In this document: positions 26,225-34,738 of the stretch, one piece after another
Layout: every line of letters begins with the position of its first letter
How positions within the stretch are numbered: position 1 is the first letter of the stretch
Assembly: GCF_003628535.1 (NCBI RefSeq)
Contig: NZ_RBCI01000001.1
Span: 434,001-498,000, forward strand
Origin: Flavisolibacter nicotianae
GTDB taxonomy: Bacteria; Bacteroidota; Bacteroidia; Chitinophagales; Chitinophagaceae
Reading direction: 5' to 3'
DNA: 64,000 nucleotides
The notes under the pieces: model-generated
The model's input: only the letters and a program-made list of their open reading frames with translations
The model's database searches: none
What the model was told of the DNA's origin: nothing
Translations under genes and position numbers: made by a program

Positions 26225-29149
26225 TCAAAACCCTTTCACCGTCGTTCCTTTCTGCTCCTGCTCCAGCACCTTGTAAATCGCATCCTGGAGGCGGCCACGG
26301 ATATTCAATTGGCCCAGGAGATTGTTGGCTCTTGTATTGTACACCCGGTTTGACAGGAAAATATAAACGATATCCGCTTTCGGATCGACCCACACACAAG
26401 TGCCGGTAAAGCCCGTGTGGCCAAAGGTTTCCGGCGAGGCCAGGGCCGAAGGATAAGGCTCTTTTCTCGTTGCGTTGTCCTTCTCCGGTTTGTCGAAGCC
26501 GTAGCCGCGGCGGCTGTTCTCGCTATGATAAGCGGTAAACAGGTCGATGGTTTCTTTTTTCAAATAGTGTTCGCCGTTAAAGGAGCCGCCATTGAGCAGC
26601 ATCTGGTAAAGCATGGCAAGGTCGTATGCATTGGAGAAAAGACCGGCATGCCCCGACACACCGCCAAACATGGCTGCGCCTTCATCGTGCACATATCCCT
26701 GGAGCAGTTGCTTGCGGAAATATTTTTCTTCCTCGGTCGGGACAATGCCATCCGGCGTAAACCGCTGCCAGGGCTTGAAACCGGTAGAGGCCAGGCCCAT
26801 TGGGCGATAAAACGTGTTTTGCACATACTGATCCAGCGGCAGGCCGCTGATGGCCTCCACCACTTTACCCAGCAGGATAAAATCATTGTCGCTGTACACG
26901 TACTTTCCGTGCGGGCCAAGTTTGCTGTCGACAATGCGTTTCAGCATGGTATCGTTCCAGTCCCTGCGCAGCCAAACGTTGCGTGCCACGGGGATCGAAA
27001 AAAGGCTGTCGGGGTTTTCGTGGTAAAAAGCCGGCGATGGCTGCCCGGTTCCGTTCTCAATGGTTTCTTTGTAAAACGAAATATAGGGATTGAGCCCGGC
27101 CTGGTGCAGCAACACGTCTTTGATCAGCAACGGCGCCTTGTCGGTACCAACGGTGATGGGCAGGTAATCGCCCAGTGTTTTATTCAGGTCGAGTTTTCCT
27201 TCGTCGTACAGCTTCATCAGCGAGATCGTGGTGGCCGAAACCTTGGTTACGGACGCCAGGTCGTAAATGCTTTCGAGTGTCACCGGAGGCGAAGCAGGAT
27301 CAAACGCATAATGTCCAAAGGCTTTGTGGTATTTGATCACACCGTTCTGCACGGCAAGCACCACGGCACCGGGATAGGCTTTTTTTACCAGGCCTTCCTG
27401 TGCAATGGCATCCACTGGCGCCCAGGCCGGCGTATTCCCGACAGGCACAAACGTGTTGAGGGCAATGCCGCTTCCATACGGCAGATCACAGACACTTACC
27501 GGCAGCGTTCCTTTTGCCGACAATTTACCCTGCAGAAAATCAGCCGCCGCATTTTGAAACACGCCATCGTCTTCGTACATCGCAACCAGGGTAGAAGCGC
27601 TGCAAAAATTTTGCGCCGCATACACATTGCCAAACACAAAAGTGACGGCATTGTATGCCTGCAGGCTGCTGACCAGGTCAATTGCAGCCGGGGAAATTCC
27701 GTAGTTGCCGGCAGGCTTGTTGGAATAATTATGCAGGCCAATGACAATACGGTCATAATTCCCGCCCTTGATGGCCTCAAGGATGGCACCCGCTTTCCCG
27801 GTGCTGTCGTTGTACGGCAGCAGGTAGGTATCGGTGTTGAAATCGGCCTTCAGCCGCTGGCCGAACGTGTTCAATTCCGCCGTGCCGAGCCCCACATAGG
27901 CCATGTGATTTTTGGCAACAAAAGGCAAAAGGCCCGCCTTGTTCTGCATTACGGTAATAACATTGGCCGCTACCCGCTGCCGCAACCCTTCTGTCCTGGC
28001 ATTGAGATCCGTCAGCAGGTTGGTGGTGTCAATCACCGGTGCTTTATCAAGTCCCAGCTGGTACTTGGCATACAGCACCCGCTGCACTTTCTTGTTAATT
28101 ACGTCCCAGCTTAACCGTTTTTCCTTGATCGCTTTCTTCACCGCATCGATGGCAGCAGGAACATTCTCCGGCAGGCAGAGCATGTCATTGCCGGCGATCA
28201 GCGCTTCGACGGCTGCTTCGCCGCCACCAAAATATTTGGCCACGCCTTTCATTTCAAGGGCGTCGGTAAACGTGAGACCTTCATAATACAGGTCGTCACG
28301 CAGTAAATCCGTTACGTTGTTTTTGGAAAGTGATGTCGGGCGGTTGGGTGCATTATCAATTGATGGCACGGAAAGATGAGCGATCATCACGCTGCCTACA
28401 CCTGCCTTGAAAAGCTGCTTGAACGGATAGAGCTCCAGCGAATCCAGTTGCTCCCTGCTTTTGTTGATTACCGGCAGATCCAGGTGTGAATCTACAGCCA
28501 CATCGCCATGACCGGGAAAATGCTTGGCACAAGCCATGATACCGGCCGATTGCATGCCCCGCATATACGCTACGCCGAGCTGTGCCACCTTGTATTTATC
28601 TTCCCCAAAAGAGCGGTAACCGATCACGGGGTTTGCAGGGTTGTTGTTGATGTCGACCACCGGTGCGTAATTCACCTGCACGCCCATGCGCTTCATTTGT
28701 TCGCCAATGTCCACGCCCATTTCGTACACCAGCTTGTCGTTCTGGAGAGCACCCAGCGTCGACTGGAAAGGATATTTCAGCACACTATCGAGACGCATGC
28801 CTAGGCCCCATTCACCGTCGATGGTGACCATCAGCGGCGTTTTGGAAATGGATTGGTAAAAGTTGGTGAGATTTGCCTGGCGTACCGGCCCGCCCTGGAA
28901 AAAACAAAGGGCACCCACGTTGTAATTTTTGATCAGGTCTGTGACCTGCTGCACATGATCGGGCCCAAGATTGCTGTGGGCACGGATCACCATCAACTGC
29001 GCAATTTTTTCTTCTTTCGAAAGGGACGAAGAAACACTGTCCACCCACCGGTCGGCCGGGGTGCGGCCGCTGTACTGCGTGAACAATAAATAAATGGAAA
29101 AACAGGTGACGACAAGGGCAAACTTCTTCATACGGTTCAAAGCTGACAC
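26225..29149 (-). CDS. GH3 beta-N-acetylglucosaminidase fused to a serine beta-lactamase-like hydrolase
   Basis: 974 residues with an N-terminal signal anchor (about 7-25). Residues about 35-390 are glycoside hydrolase family 3 of the NagZ type: KHFPGHGDVAVDSHLDLP contains the catalytic His/Asp dyad region, and TFTDALEMKGV contains the nucleophile Asp. After a GH3 C-terminal-like linker domain (about 400-580), residues about 600-965 form a class C beta-lactamase/penicillin-binding-like serine hydrolase with SVTK (near 633), YSDN (near 750) and HTGFTG near the end. This two-enzyme layout recurs in Bacteroidota and fits peptidoglycan recycling: sugar cleavage plus peptide or ester hydrolysis. 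It converges with the STAND operon, with a 64-base gap. Confidence 0.92.
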   Translation of the reverse strand: MSALNRMKKFALVVTCFSIYLLFTQYSGRTPADRWVDSVSSSLSKEEKIAQLMVIRAHSNLGPDHVQQVTDLIKNYNVGALCFFQGGPVRQANLTNFYQSISKTPLMVTIDGEWGLGMRLDSVLKYPFQSTLGALQNDKLVYEMGVDIGEQMKRMGVQVNYAPVVDINNNPANPVIGYRSFGEDKYKVAQLGVAYMRGMQSAGIMACAKHFPGHGDVAVDSHLDLPVINKSREQLDSLELYPFKQLFKAGVGSVMIAHLSVPSIDNAPNRPTSLSKNNVTDLLRDDLYYEGLTFTDALEMKGVAKYFGGGEAAVEALIAGNDMLCLPENVPAAIDAVKKAIKEKRLSWDVINKKVQRVLYAKYQLGLDKAPVIDTTNLLTDLNARTEGLRQRVAANVITVMQNKAGLLPFVAKNHMAYVGLGTAELNTFGQRLKADFNTDTYLLPYNDSTGKAGAILEAIKGGNYDRIVIGLHNYSNKPAGNYGISPAAIDLVSSLQAYNAVTFVFGNVYAAQNFCSASTLVAMYEDDGVFQNAAADFLQGKLSAKGTLPVSVCDLPYGSGIALNTFVPVGNTPAWAPVDAIAQEGLVKKAYPGAVVLAVQNGVIKYHKAFGHYAFDPASPPVTLESIYDLASVTKVSATTISLMKLYDEGKLDLNKTLGDYLPITVGTDKAPLLIKDVLLHQAGLNPYISFYKETIENGTGQPSPAFYHENPDSLFSIPVARNVWLRRDWNDTMLKRIVDSKLGPHGKYVYSDNDFILLGKVVEAISGLPLDQYVQNTFYRPMGLASTGFKPWQRFTPDGIVPTEEEKYFRKQLLQGYVHDEGAAMFGGVSGHAGLFSNAYDLAMLYQMLLNGGSFNGEHYLKKETIDLFTAYHSENSRRGYGFDKPEKDNATRKEPYPSALASPETFGHTGFTGTCVWVDPKADIVYIFLSNRVYNTRANNLLGQLNIRGRLQDAIYKVLEQEQKGTTVKGF

Positions 29150-29375
29150 AATTTAGGATAATCGGACTAACGAAGCTGCGAAAAGCTTCAAAATCAAACC
29201 ATAATTCGGTGTGAAGATCAGGGGAACAGAAGAACAGAGGAGCAAGGAAGAACGAAAGTTGACGCACTCAGGTTTATCCTTGCTTTTAATCTTTGGCCAA
29301 GCTGCTACTCAAAACGAGGATTGAGCAAAGGAATGTCCTTCAACATTCCTCACGCCTTACTCTTCTGTTCGCTAT

Positions 29376-31223
29376 TCAATACCCTCTTTCGTTGCGGCCT
29401 TCCATGTAGTTCATGAAGGCTTTGTTCACTACGCGGTTGCCGCCCGGCGTGGGATAGTTACCGGTGAAATACCAGTCGCCCAGGTTACTGGGACAAGCAG
29501 CGTGCAGTGATTCAATTGTCTGGTAAATGACGTCTACCGGTATGGGAAGACCCTTGGGAGTAATGAGCTCCGCGATTTTTTGCGTGATCTCGTCGTTGGT
29601 AAAGGACTTGTAGATCTGCTTGACCACGTTCACGGTGTGCAATTCGTTTTTGGCGTGCAACTCCCTGCACTGCTCGTAAAGGGTTTGCAGCAGGCATTCG
29701 TTGCCCCTTTCTTTCAGCAGGTCCACGGCCGCATTGAAGGCCACAAAATCGCCCATCTTGCTCATGTCGATTCCGTAACAATCCGGGTAGCGGATTTGCG
29801 GCGCCGACGAAACAACGATGATGCGCTTCGGATCCAGCCGCGAAAGCATGCGAATGATGCTTTCCCGCAACGTGGTTCCCCGCACAATGGAATCGTCGAT
29901 CACCACCAGCGTATCCTCACCCCTTCGCACCGTACCGTATGTAATGTCATACACGTGCTGCACCATTTCATTGCGGTTCACATCTTCGGTGATGAAGGTG
30001 CGCATCTTGACGTCCTTGATGGCAATTTTTTCCATGCGCACCCGGCGTTTGATCATTTCTTCCAGCTTCTCCGGGTCTACGCTGTTCCCCCACGACAGTA
30101 TGCGCTCCAGCTTTATTTTGTTCAGGTAGTCTTCGCAGCCCTTGGTAAGACCGTAAAACGCCACTTCGGCCGTGTTGGGGATGAAGGAAAAAATGGTGTT
30201 TTTTAAATCGTAATTCACCGCGTCGAGCACCTGCTTGCTTAAGTTGTAGCCAAGCTGCGACCGTTCGCGGTAAATTTTTTCGTCCGAACCACGGGAGAAA
30301 TAAATGCGTTCGAACGAGCAGGCTTTGCGCTCTTTGGCTGCCACCACTTGTTCAATTTTCACCGATCCGTCTTCAAAAACAATCAGTGCCTGACCAGGCA
30401 TCAGCTCCTGCACTTCGTTTTCACCCACGTTGAAGGCCGTTCGGATAGCAGCTCGTTCCGAGGCCGCTACCACGATATCATCATCAATAAAATAATAGGA
30501 AGGACGAATGCCGTGTGCATCGCGAAACACAAAGCCCATTCCGTTGCCGATCAGTCCACCCACATGAAAGCCGCCGTCGAAAAGCGGGAGGGCTGTTTTG
30601 AGAACGGAAACGATGTCGAGGTGCTGCGGGTTGGCTTCATCGGCTTTTACCAGGTGGTGATGAATCACTTCCATCATCGCCGCCAGGTCGCTTTGCTTTT
30701 GAAACTTTCCGGGCTCCATGCCAATCTGCTCAAACAGTTCGTCGGTGTTCACCAGGTTGAAGTTTCCGGCCAGGGCCAGGTTACGGGCCGGTATGGTGTG
30801 CCGCTTGATAAACGGGTGGCAAAACTCCACGCTGTTTCGTCCCTGCGTCCCATAGCGCAAATGCCCCAAGAGTAACTCGCCGAGGAAAGAAAGGTGCCCT
30901 TTCAGCAAGCCGGGATACTGTCCAATGTCGTTGTTGTATTTCTGCAGGTCGTTGAACTCCTCTCCGATCTTTTTGAAGATATCGGCAATCGGCTGCGATT
31001 CATTGCTGCGGATCCGGGACAGAAACGGGTAACCCGGTTCCACGTTCAGCTTTACCGTTGCCACACCCGCACCATCCTGGCCGCGGTTGTGCTGCTTTTC
31101 CATCAGCAGGTACATCTTGTTCAGACCCCAGAGAACTGAACCATATTTTTGCTGGTAATGTGCGAAGGATTTACGCAAACGTAAAAAGGCAAGTCCACAC
31201 TCGTGTTTGATAGCGTCGCTCAT
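29376..31223 (-). CDS. Amidophosphoribosyltransferase family protein (long Bacteroidota PurF paralogue)
   Basis: 615 residues with an N-terminal class-II glutamine amidotransferase domain followed by a type I phosphoribosyltransferase domain. The nucleophile should be Cys9 (MSDAIKHEC) after propeptide removal, and NRGQDGAGVA and HLRYGTQG are further GATase motifs. The PRT domain shows IYFSRGSD and the PRPP loop VVIDDSIVRGTTL. It is about 130 residues longer than canonical PurF, with extra segments in both domains, as in the second PurF-like gene of many Bacteroidota. It may catalyse the first step of purine synthesis or a related transfer; the paralogue's function is uncertain. A TAnnTTTG motif lies eight bases upstream of the ATG. 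Confidence 0.88.
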   Translation of the reverse strand: MSDAIKHECGLAFLRLRKSFAHYQQKYGSVLWGLNKMYLLMEKQHNRGQDGAGVATVKLNVEPGYPFLSRIRSNESQPIADIFKKIGEEFNDLQKYNNDIGQYPGLLKGHLSFLGELLLGHLRYGTQGRNSVEFCHPFIKRHTIPARNLALAGNFNLVNTDELFEQIGMEPGKFQKQSDLAAMMEVIHHHLVKADEANPQHLDIVSVLKTALPLFDGGFHVGGLIGNGMGFVFRDAHGIRPSYYFIDDDIVVAASERAAIRTAFNVGENEVQELMPGQALIVFEDGSVKIEQVVAAKERKACSFERIYFSRGSDEKIYRERSQLGYNLSKQVLDAVNYDLKNTIFSFIPNTAEVAFYGLTKGCEDYLNKIKLERILSWGNSVDPEKLEEMIKRRVRMEKIAIKDVKMRTFITEDVNRNEMVQHVYDITYGTVRRGEDTLVVIDDSIVRGTTLRESIIRMLSRLDPKRIIVVSSAPQIRYPDCYGIDMSKMGDFVAFNAAVDLLKERGNECLLQTLYEQCRELHAKNELHTVNVVKQIYKSFTNDEITQKIAELITPKGLPIPVDVIYQTIESLHAACPSNLGDWYFTGNYPTPGGNRVVNKAFMNYMEGRNERGY

Positions 31224-31231
31224 GAGGAGGC

Positions 31232-31239
31232 CAAAATTA
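31232..31239 (-). promoter_or_regulatory. -7 promoter element of the PurF paralogue
   Basis: The minus-strand sequence TAATTTTG matches TAnnTTTG and ends eight bases before the ATG at 31223, predicting a very short leader. Confidence 0.4.
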
Positions 31240-31283
31240 CGGCAAACCGCCTTAGCGAAACGTTAGAAAGTCGGGAGGACCAA

Positions 31284-33134
31284 TCACACCTGGCCAAAAC
31301 TCGCCACCGTGCTGTTGGGGAGGCAAACATTCATCTCACATCCTTCTCCCGGCGCAGCATTCAGCAAAACGTTCCCGCCAAAGACTTCTGCGCGGTTGTT
31401 GATGTTGGCAATCCCCAAGCCGCGCTTGACTTTGTTGATGTCAAATCCCTTTCCATCGTCCTTGACCTGGAGCAGGATATTGCCGGGTGTCTGGCGGAGA
31501 ATGATGGCAACGTGGCGGGCATCGGCATGTTTGGCAATGTTGTTCAGTTGCTCCTGGAGCATGCGGTACAGCGCCAGTTTCTTGTTATCCGGCACCTGGT
31601 CTTCGTCGAAGTCGAAATAATCCAGCTCAATGGACAGCGACTGTGTGGAACGGAACGATTCGATCAGGTCGTTGATCGAGTCGATCAGGCCAAGATCTTT
31701 CAGCGTAGGCGGAACGAGAGAGCGGGACATGGACCGTACTTCGTTGATGATTTCCGACACGCCCCGCAAGGCCTGGTTCACGACCAGCAGTGTTTTTTCA
31801 TCGGCCGTGGTTTTTGCCATATCCAGGAAAAGCTTTACAGTGGTCAGTTGCTGACCAATGTTGTCGTGGAGCTCCTTGCCGATCTCCAGCCGTTCTTTTT
31901 CCTGCCCTTCGATGGTGGCCTGCGAAAGTTGCCGCTGGTGCGCCATCTTTTCGGCAAAACTTTTTCGTTCCAGTTTTTTTCTTTCCGTGATATCGGTAAA
32001 CGAACTGACCACGTGCAACACGTTGCCGGCTTCGTCCAGGATGGGATCAGAATTCACCATCAACCAGACGCGTTCTTTTTGCTTCCAGTTCCACACACCC
32101 ATCACCACGTCTTTCACCAGTTGTTTGCTTTGGATCGCCTTGAACGAAGGCCGTTCGCTCTGCTGGAAGCGGCTGCCATCTTCTTGCGTCACGTCATCGT
32201 ACAACTCCCACACTTTGCCGCCAAGCACTTCCTCTTCCTTTATGTCGAACAATTTGCAGGTGGCCTGGTTGGTCATTTCAATTCGACCGTGTGCATCTTG
32301 CAGCAGAACGCCGATCTGCAAATCCCGGATCAGGGTTCGAAAGCGCTTTTCGCTTTGCTTCAGGGCTTCGGTCGCATTCAGGCGGGGCGTATCGTCGTGG
32401 ATGTAAACAGCCAGGGCCCTGATGGCCGGATTGGCCAAAAGATTGTGTCCCCGCACCATGCACCAAAGCCAGTCGCCGCTTTTTTTCAGGATGCGCACCA
32501 CGATGAATTTGATCACCGGGTTTTCGTCTACCTCCCGCTCAAACGATTGCAGGGCCCAGCCTAAATCTTCGGGATGGATGTATTGAAAGGCACTGGTATG
32601 AAGAACGTCTTCTTCACGATAACCAAGAATGCGCCTGATGGCAGCCGAGGCATACGTGATTTCACCTTCGGCATTGAGAAGCAGGGTCAGGTCAAGTGAG
32701 TCGGCGATCAAGGCCCGGTAAAACTGTTCGCTCTGCACCAGTTTGTCTTCGGCCCGCTGCTTATCGGTAATGTCATGTCCCAATCCCATAATCCCGACTT
32801 CGCGTCCATCACGATCGACAATGAATTTAACCGTCTGCGCAAAGAAATACGTCTCGCCCCTTGCGTTTGTGAAAGAGACTTTTCCCCGCCAGATCTTGTT
32901 CTGATACAATTGCTGCAGCGCTTCGTCCCTGTCGGTTTCGTACAAGGTGAAGTGCACCAAATCCCTTAACCGGCGCCCAATGGCATCGGCAGCCCTGATC
33001 GCAAAAAAATGTTCGGCTACCCTGTTCCACGATTGCACAGTAAATTCCAGGTCGGTGATGATGATGCTTTCGGAGATGTTTTGCAGCACCAATTCTTCAT
33101 AACGGGGAATCAATAAAGAGGGATCGGCATTCAT
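31284..33134 (-). CDS. Three-PAS-domain sensor histidine kinase (HisKA_3/NarL type)
   Basis: 616 residues from ATG 33134 (MNADPSLLIPRYEEL); the frame extends to 33230 but those codons do not look like a domain. Three PAS modules lie at about 15-130, 140-265 and 270-395. They are followed by a short coiled linker and a HisKA_3 dimerisation helix with phospho-acceptor His near residue 423 (EIGKELHDNIGQQL). An HATPase_c domain has the N-box LNNIAKHADA and G-boxes DDGKGF and GLGIANINNR. There is no membrane segment, so it is probably a cytosolic redox, light or metabolite sensor. HisKA_3 kinases normally pair with LuxR-type response regulators, but none is adjacent, so it is an orphan here. Confidence 0.92.
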   Translation of the reverse strand: MNADPSLLIPRYEELVLQNISESIIITDLEFTVQSWNRVAEHFFAIRAADAIGRRLRDLVHFTLYETDRDEALQQLYQNKIWRGKVSFTNARGETYFFAQTVKFIVDRDGREVGIMGLGHDITDKQRAEDKLVQSEQFYRALIADSLDLTLLLNAEGEITYASAAIRRILGYREEDVLHTSAFQYIHPEDLGWALQSFEREVDENPVIKFIVVRILKKSGDWLWCMVRGHNLLANPAIRALAVYIHDDTPRLNATEALKQSEKRFRTLIRDLQIGVLLQDAHGRIEMTNQATCKLFDIKEEEVLGGKVWELYDDVTQEDGSRFQQSERPSFKAIQSKQLVKDVVMGVWNWKQKERVWLMVNSDPILDEAGNVLHVVSSFTDITERKKLERKSFAEKMAHQRQLSQATIEGQEKERLEIGKELHDNIGQQLTTVKLFLDMAKTTADEKTLLVVNQALRGVSEIINEVRSMSRSLVPPTLKDLGLIDSINDLIESFRSTQSLSIELDYFDFDEDQVPDNKKLALYRMLQEQLNNIAKHADARHVAIILRQTPGNILLQVKDDGKGFDINKVKRGLGIANINNRAEVFGGNVLLNAAPGEGCEMNVCLPNSTVASFGQV

Positions 33135-33241
33135 GGGAAATCGGTATTTCAGGACTATTGCTGCACAAAATAAACGTTTCATGCAAAAAATGAAAGGAAT
33201 TCTCCGCGGTTGCCCATCACCGGAAGGCATTCCTCAAAAAT

Positions 33242-33274
33242 AAAAAACCGAACAGGCTTTTTCCCTGTTCGGTT
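33242..33274 (-). terminator. Terminator of the SurA-like gene
   Basis: A perfect 11-bp stem (33246-33256 with 33264-33274, AACCGAACAGG/CCTGTTCGGTT) has a 7-base loop. The A-run at 33242-33247 supplies the minus-strand U-tract. Confidence 0.88.
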
Positions 33275-33295
33275 GTATACGTTTATCCGGCTGCG

Positions 33296-34666
33296 TTAAT
33301 TTGATGCGTATGTTTTTGCAGCATCAGCCCATTTTTTCAGTTGCGGGCAGGTGGCCTCATCGGAGTCCAGCATAATGTACTGGGTGTTGATGTGCGTGGA
33401 CATCCATTTATCCAGCGCCTTGTATTTTTTCTCTTCCAGCGCTGCCGTGGCAATACGGTTGTAATCGTCGTGCAGGTTCATGCGATGGGGTTCCGATTTG
33501 CTTTTAAGATAGATCAGGCGAACGCCGCGTTTACCTCTTTGCTCGTCGGTGAAGGCTATCGGCTGCGAGAAGTCGCCGACATTCAGTTTGCCCAGAACAC
33601 TCACGATCGATTTGTCCATTTCGTCGATGGTCACCAGTGATTCGCCGGTGCGATTTGTCAGGTAAGGACCGGCAAACTTTGCCTGCTCGTCATCACTGAA
33701 CTTACCGGCTGCCGTATTAAAATCCATGGTTCCCTTTACCAGCAGGTTGCGAACCGAATCCATTTTTTGGGTGGCCGCAGCGATTTCTTCATCATTCACC
33801 GGCGGTACCCGCAGGATGTGCCGGACGATGGCTTCGTCGCCATTGCGCTCGACCAGTTGCAAAATATGGTACCCAAACTTGGACTTGAACGGATTGGAAA
33901 TCTGTCCTTCCTTCAGGCGGAAGGCGGCCGATACAAAAGCCGGATCCCAGCTCTTGTCGGTACGGTTGATCTGGTACTGGCCGCCGCGGTCTTTGGAGCC
34001 CGGGTCTTCCGAATAGCGTTTGGCCAGCGACTCAAAAGTGGCGGATTTGTTTTCCACCTGGCGTTTGTAGTTGGCCAGCTCTCCCACGATGTAGGTTTCC
34101 ATATCGCGGGATGCTTTGGGGAACATGATGATCTGGCCGATCTGGTATTCAGCTTCAAAAAACGGCAGCGAATCTTTGGGAATGCGATCAAAATATGCTT
34201 TGACTTCGGCTGGAGTCACTTTCACGCCATCCACGATCTTGCGCTGCATGGCCTGCGCCAGCTTGTTTTCTTTTACCGACTCACGGGCATCGTCCTTGAT
34301 CTGGTAGATGGATTTGCCGGCCATGGTTTCCAGCGCTTCCTTGCTGCCGTACTGGTTCACAAAATAGCGCACCCGCTGGTCGAGTTCTGCTTCCACTTCG
34401 TCGTCGGATACGGGAAGCGAGTCTTTCATTGCCTGCATCATCAGCACCTTCGAAACCAGGGCCTGGTCCAGTACCGCGCAATTGGCGTTTTCCGGAACAG
34501 TGGTGCCCTGGCGGGCCATATCGGCAATGGCGTTGGTGATGTCGGATTTTAAAATGATACGATCGCCAACAACGGCAATGATTTTATCGGCCACCACTTT
34601 CTTTGGCTGCGCAAACGCAGCTACTGCGAGGGTAATGCCGGACAGGAGAAAAAAGAGTTTCTTCAT
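33296..34666 (-). CDS. SurA-like periplasmic peptidylprolyl isomerase
   Basis: 456 residues with signal peptide (cleavage after AAFAQ). The N-terminal SurA chaperone region begins KIIAVVGDRIILKSDI (about 28-43), the usual SurA entry motif. Two parvulin-type rotamase domains follow: about 170-270 (YSEDPGSKDRGGQYQ, FGYHILQLVERNG) and a more divergent one at about 275-385. It assists folding of outer-membrane beta-barrel proteins in the periplasm, consistent with a genome rich in SusC barrels. It has its own terminator and a TATTTTTG element 14 bases before the start. Confidence 0.93.
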   Translation of the reverse strand: MKKLFFLLSGITLAVAAFAQPKKVVADKIIAVVGDRIILKSDITNAIADMARQGTTVPENANCAVLDQALVSKVLMMQAMKDSLPVSDDEVEAELDQRVRYFVNQYGSKEALETMAGKSIYQIKDDARESVKENKLAQAMQRKIVDGVKVTPAEVKAYFDRIPKDSLPFFEAEYQIGQIIMFPKASRDMETYIVGELANYKRQVENKSATFESLAKRYSEDPGSKDRGGQYQINRTDKSWDPAFVSAAFRLKEGQISNPFKSKFGYHILQLVERNGDEAIVRHILRVPPVNDEEIAAATQKMDSVRNLLVKGTMDFNTAAGKFSDDEQAKFAGPYLTNRTGESLVTIDEMDKSIVSVLGKLNVGDFSQPIAFTDEQRGKRGVRLIYLKSKSEPHRMNLHDDYNRIATAALEEKKYKALDKWMSTHINTQYIMLDSDEATCPQLKKWADAAKTYASN

Positions 34667-34680
34667 AACAGTAATGTTGC

Positions 34681-34688
34681 CAAAAATA
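34681..34688 (-). promoter_or_regulatory. Possible -7 element of the SurA-like gene
   Basis: The minus-strand sequence TATTTTTG matches TAnnTTTG and ends 14 bases before the ATG at 34666. There is no clear -33 TTG. Confidence 0.35.
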
Positions 34689-34738
34689 GCCTTTCTGCAG
34701 TACAGAACTCCGGCGGAAAATCCGGGATTAACAAAGTT

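Noticed and set aside
26225-29149. The GH3 fusion as the enzyme of the SusC/SusD loci
   Set aside because: It lies more than 13 kb away on the other side of unrelated operons, and its motifs are of the peptidoglycan NagZ type.
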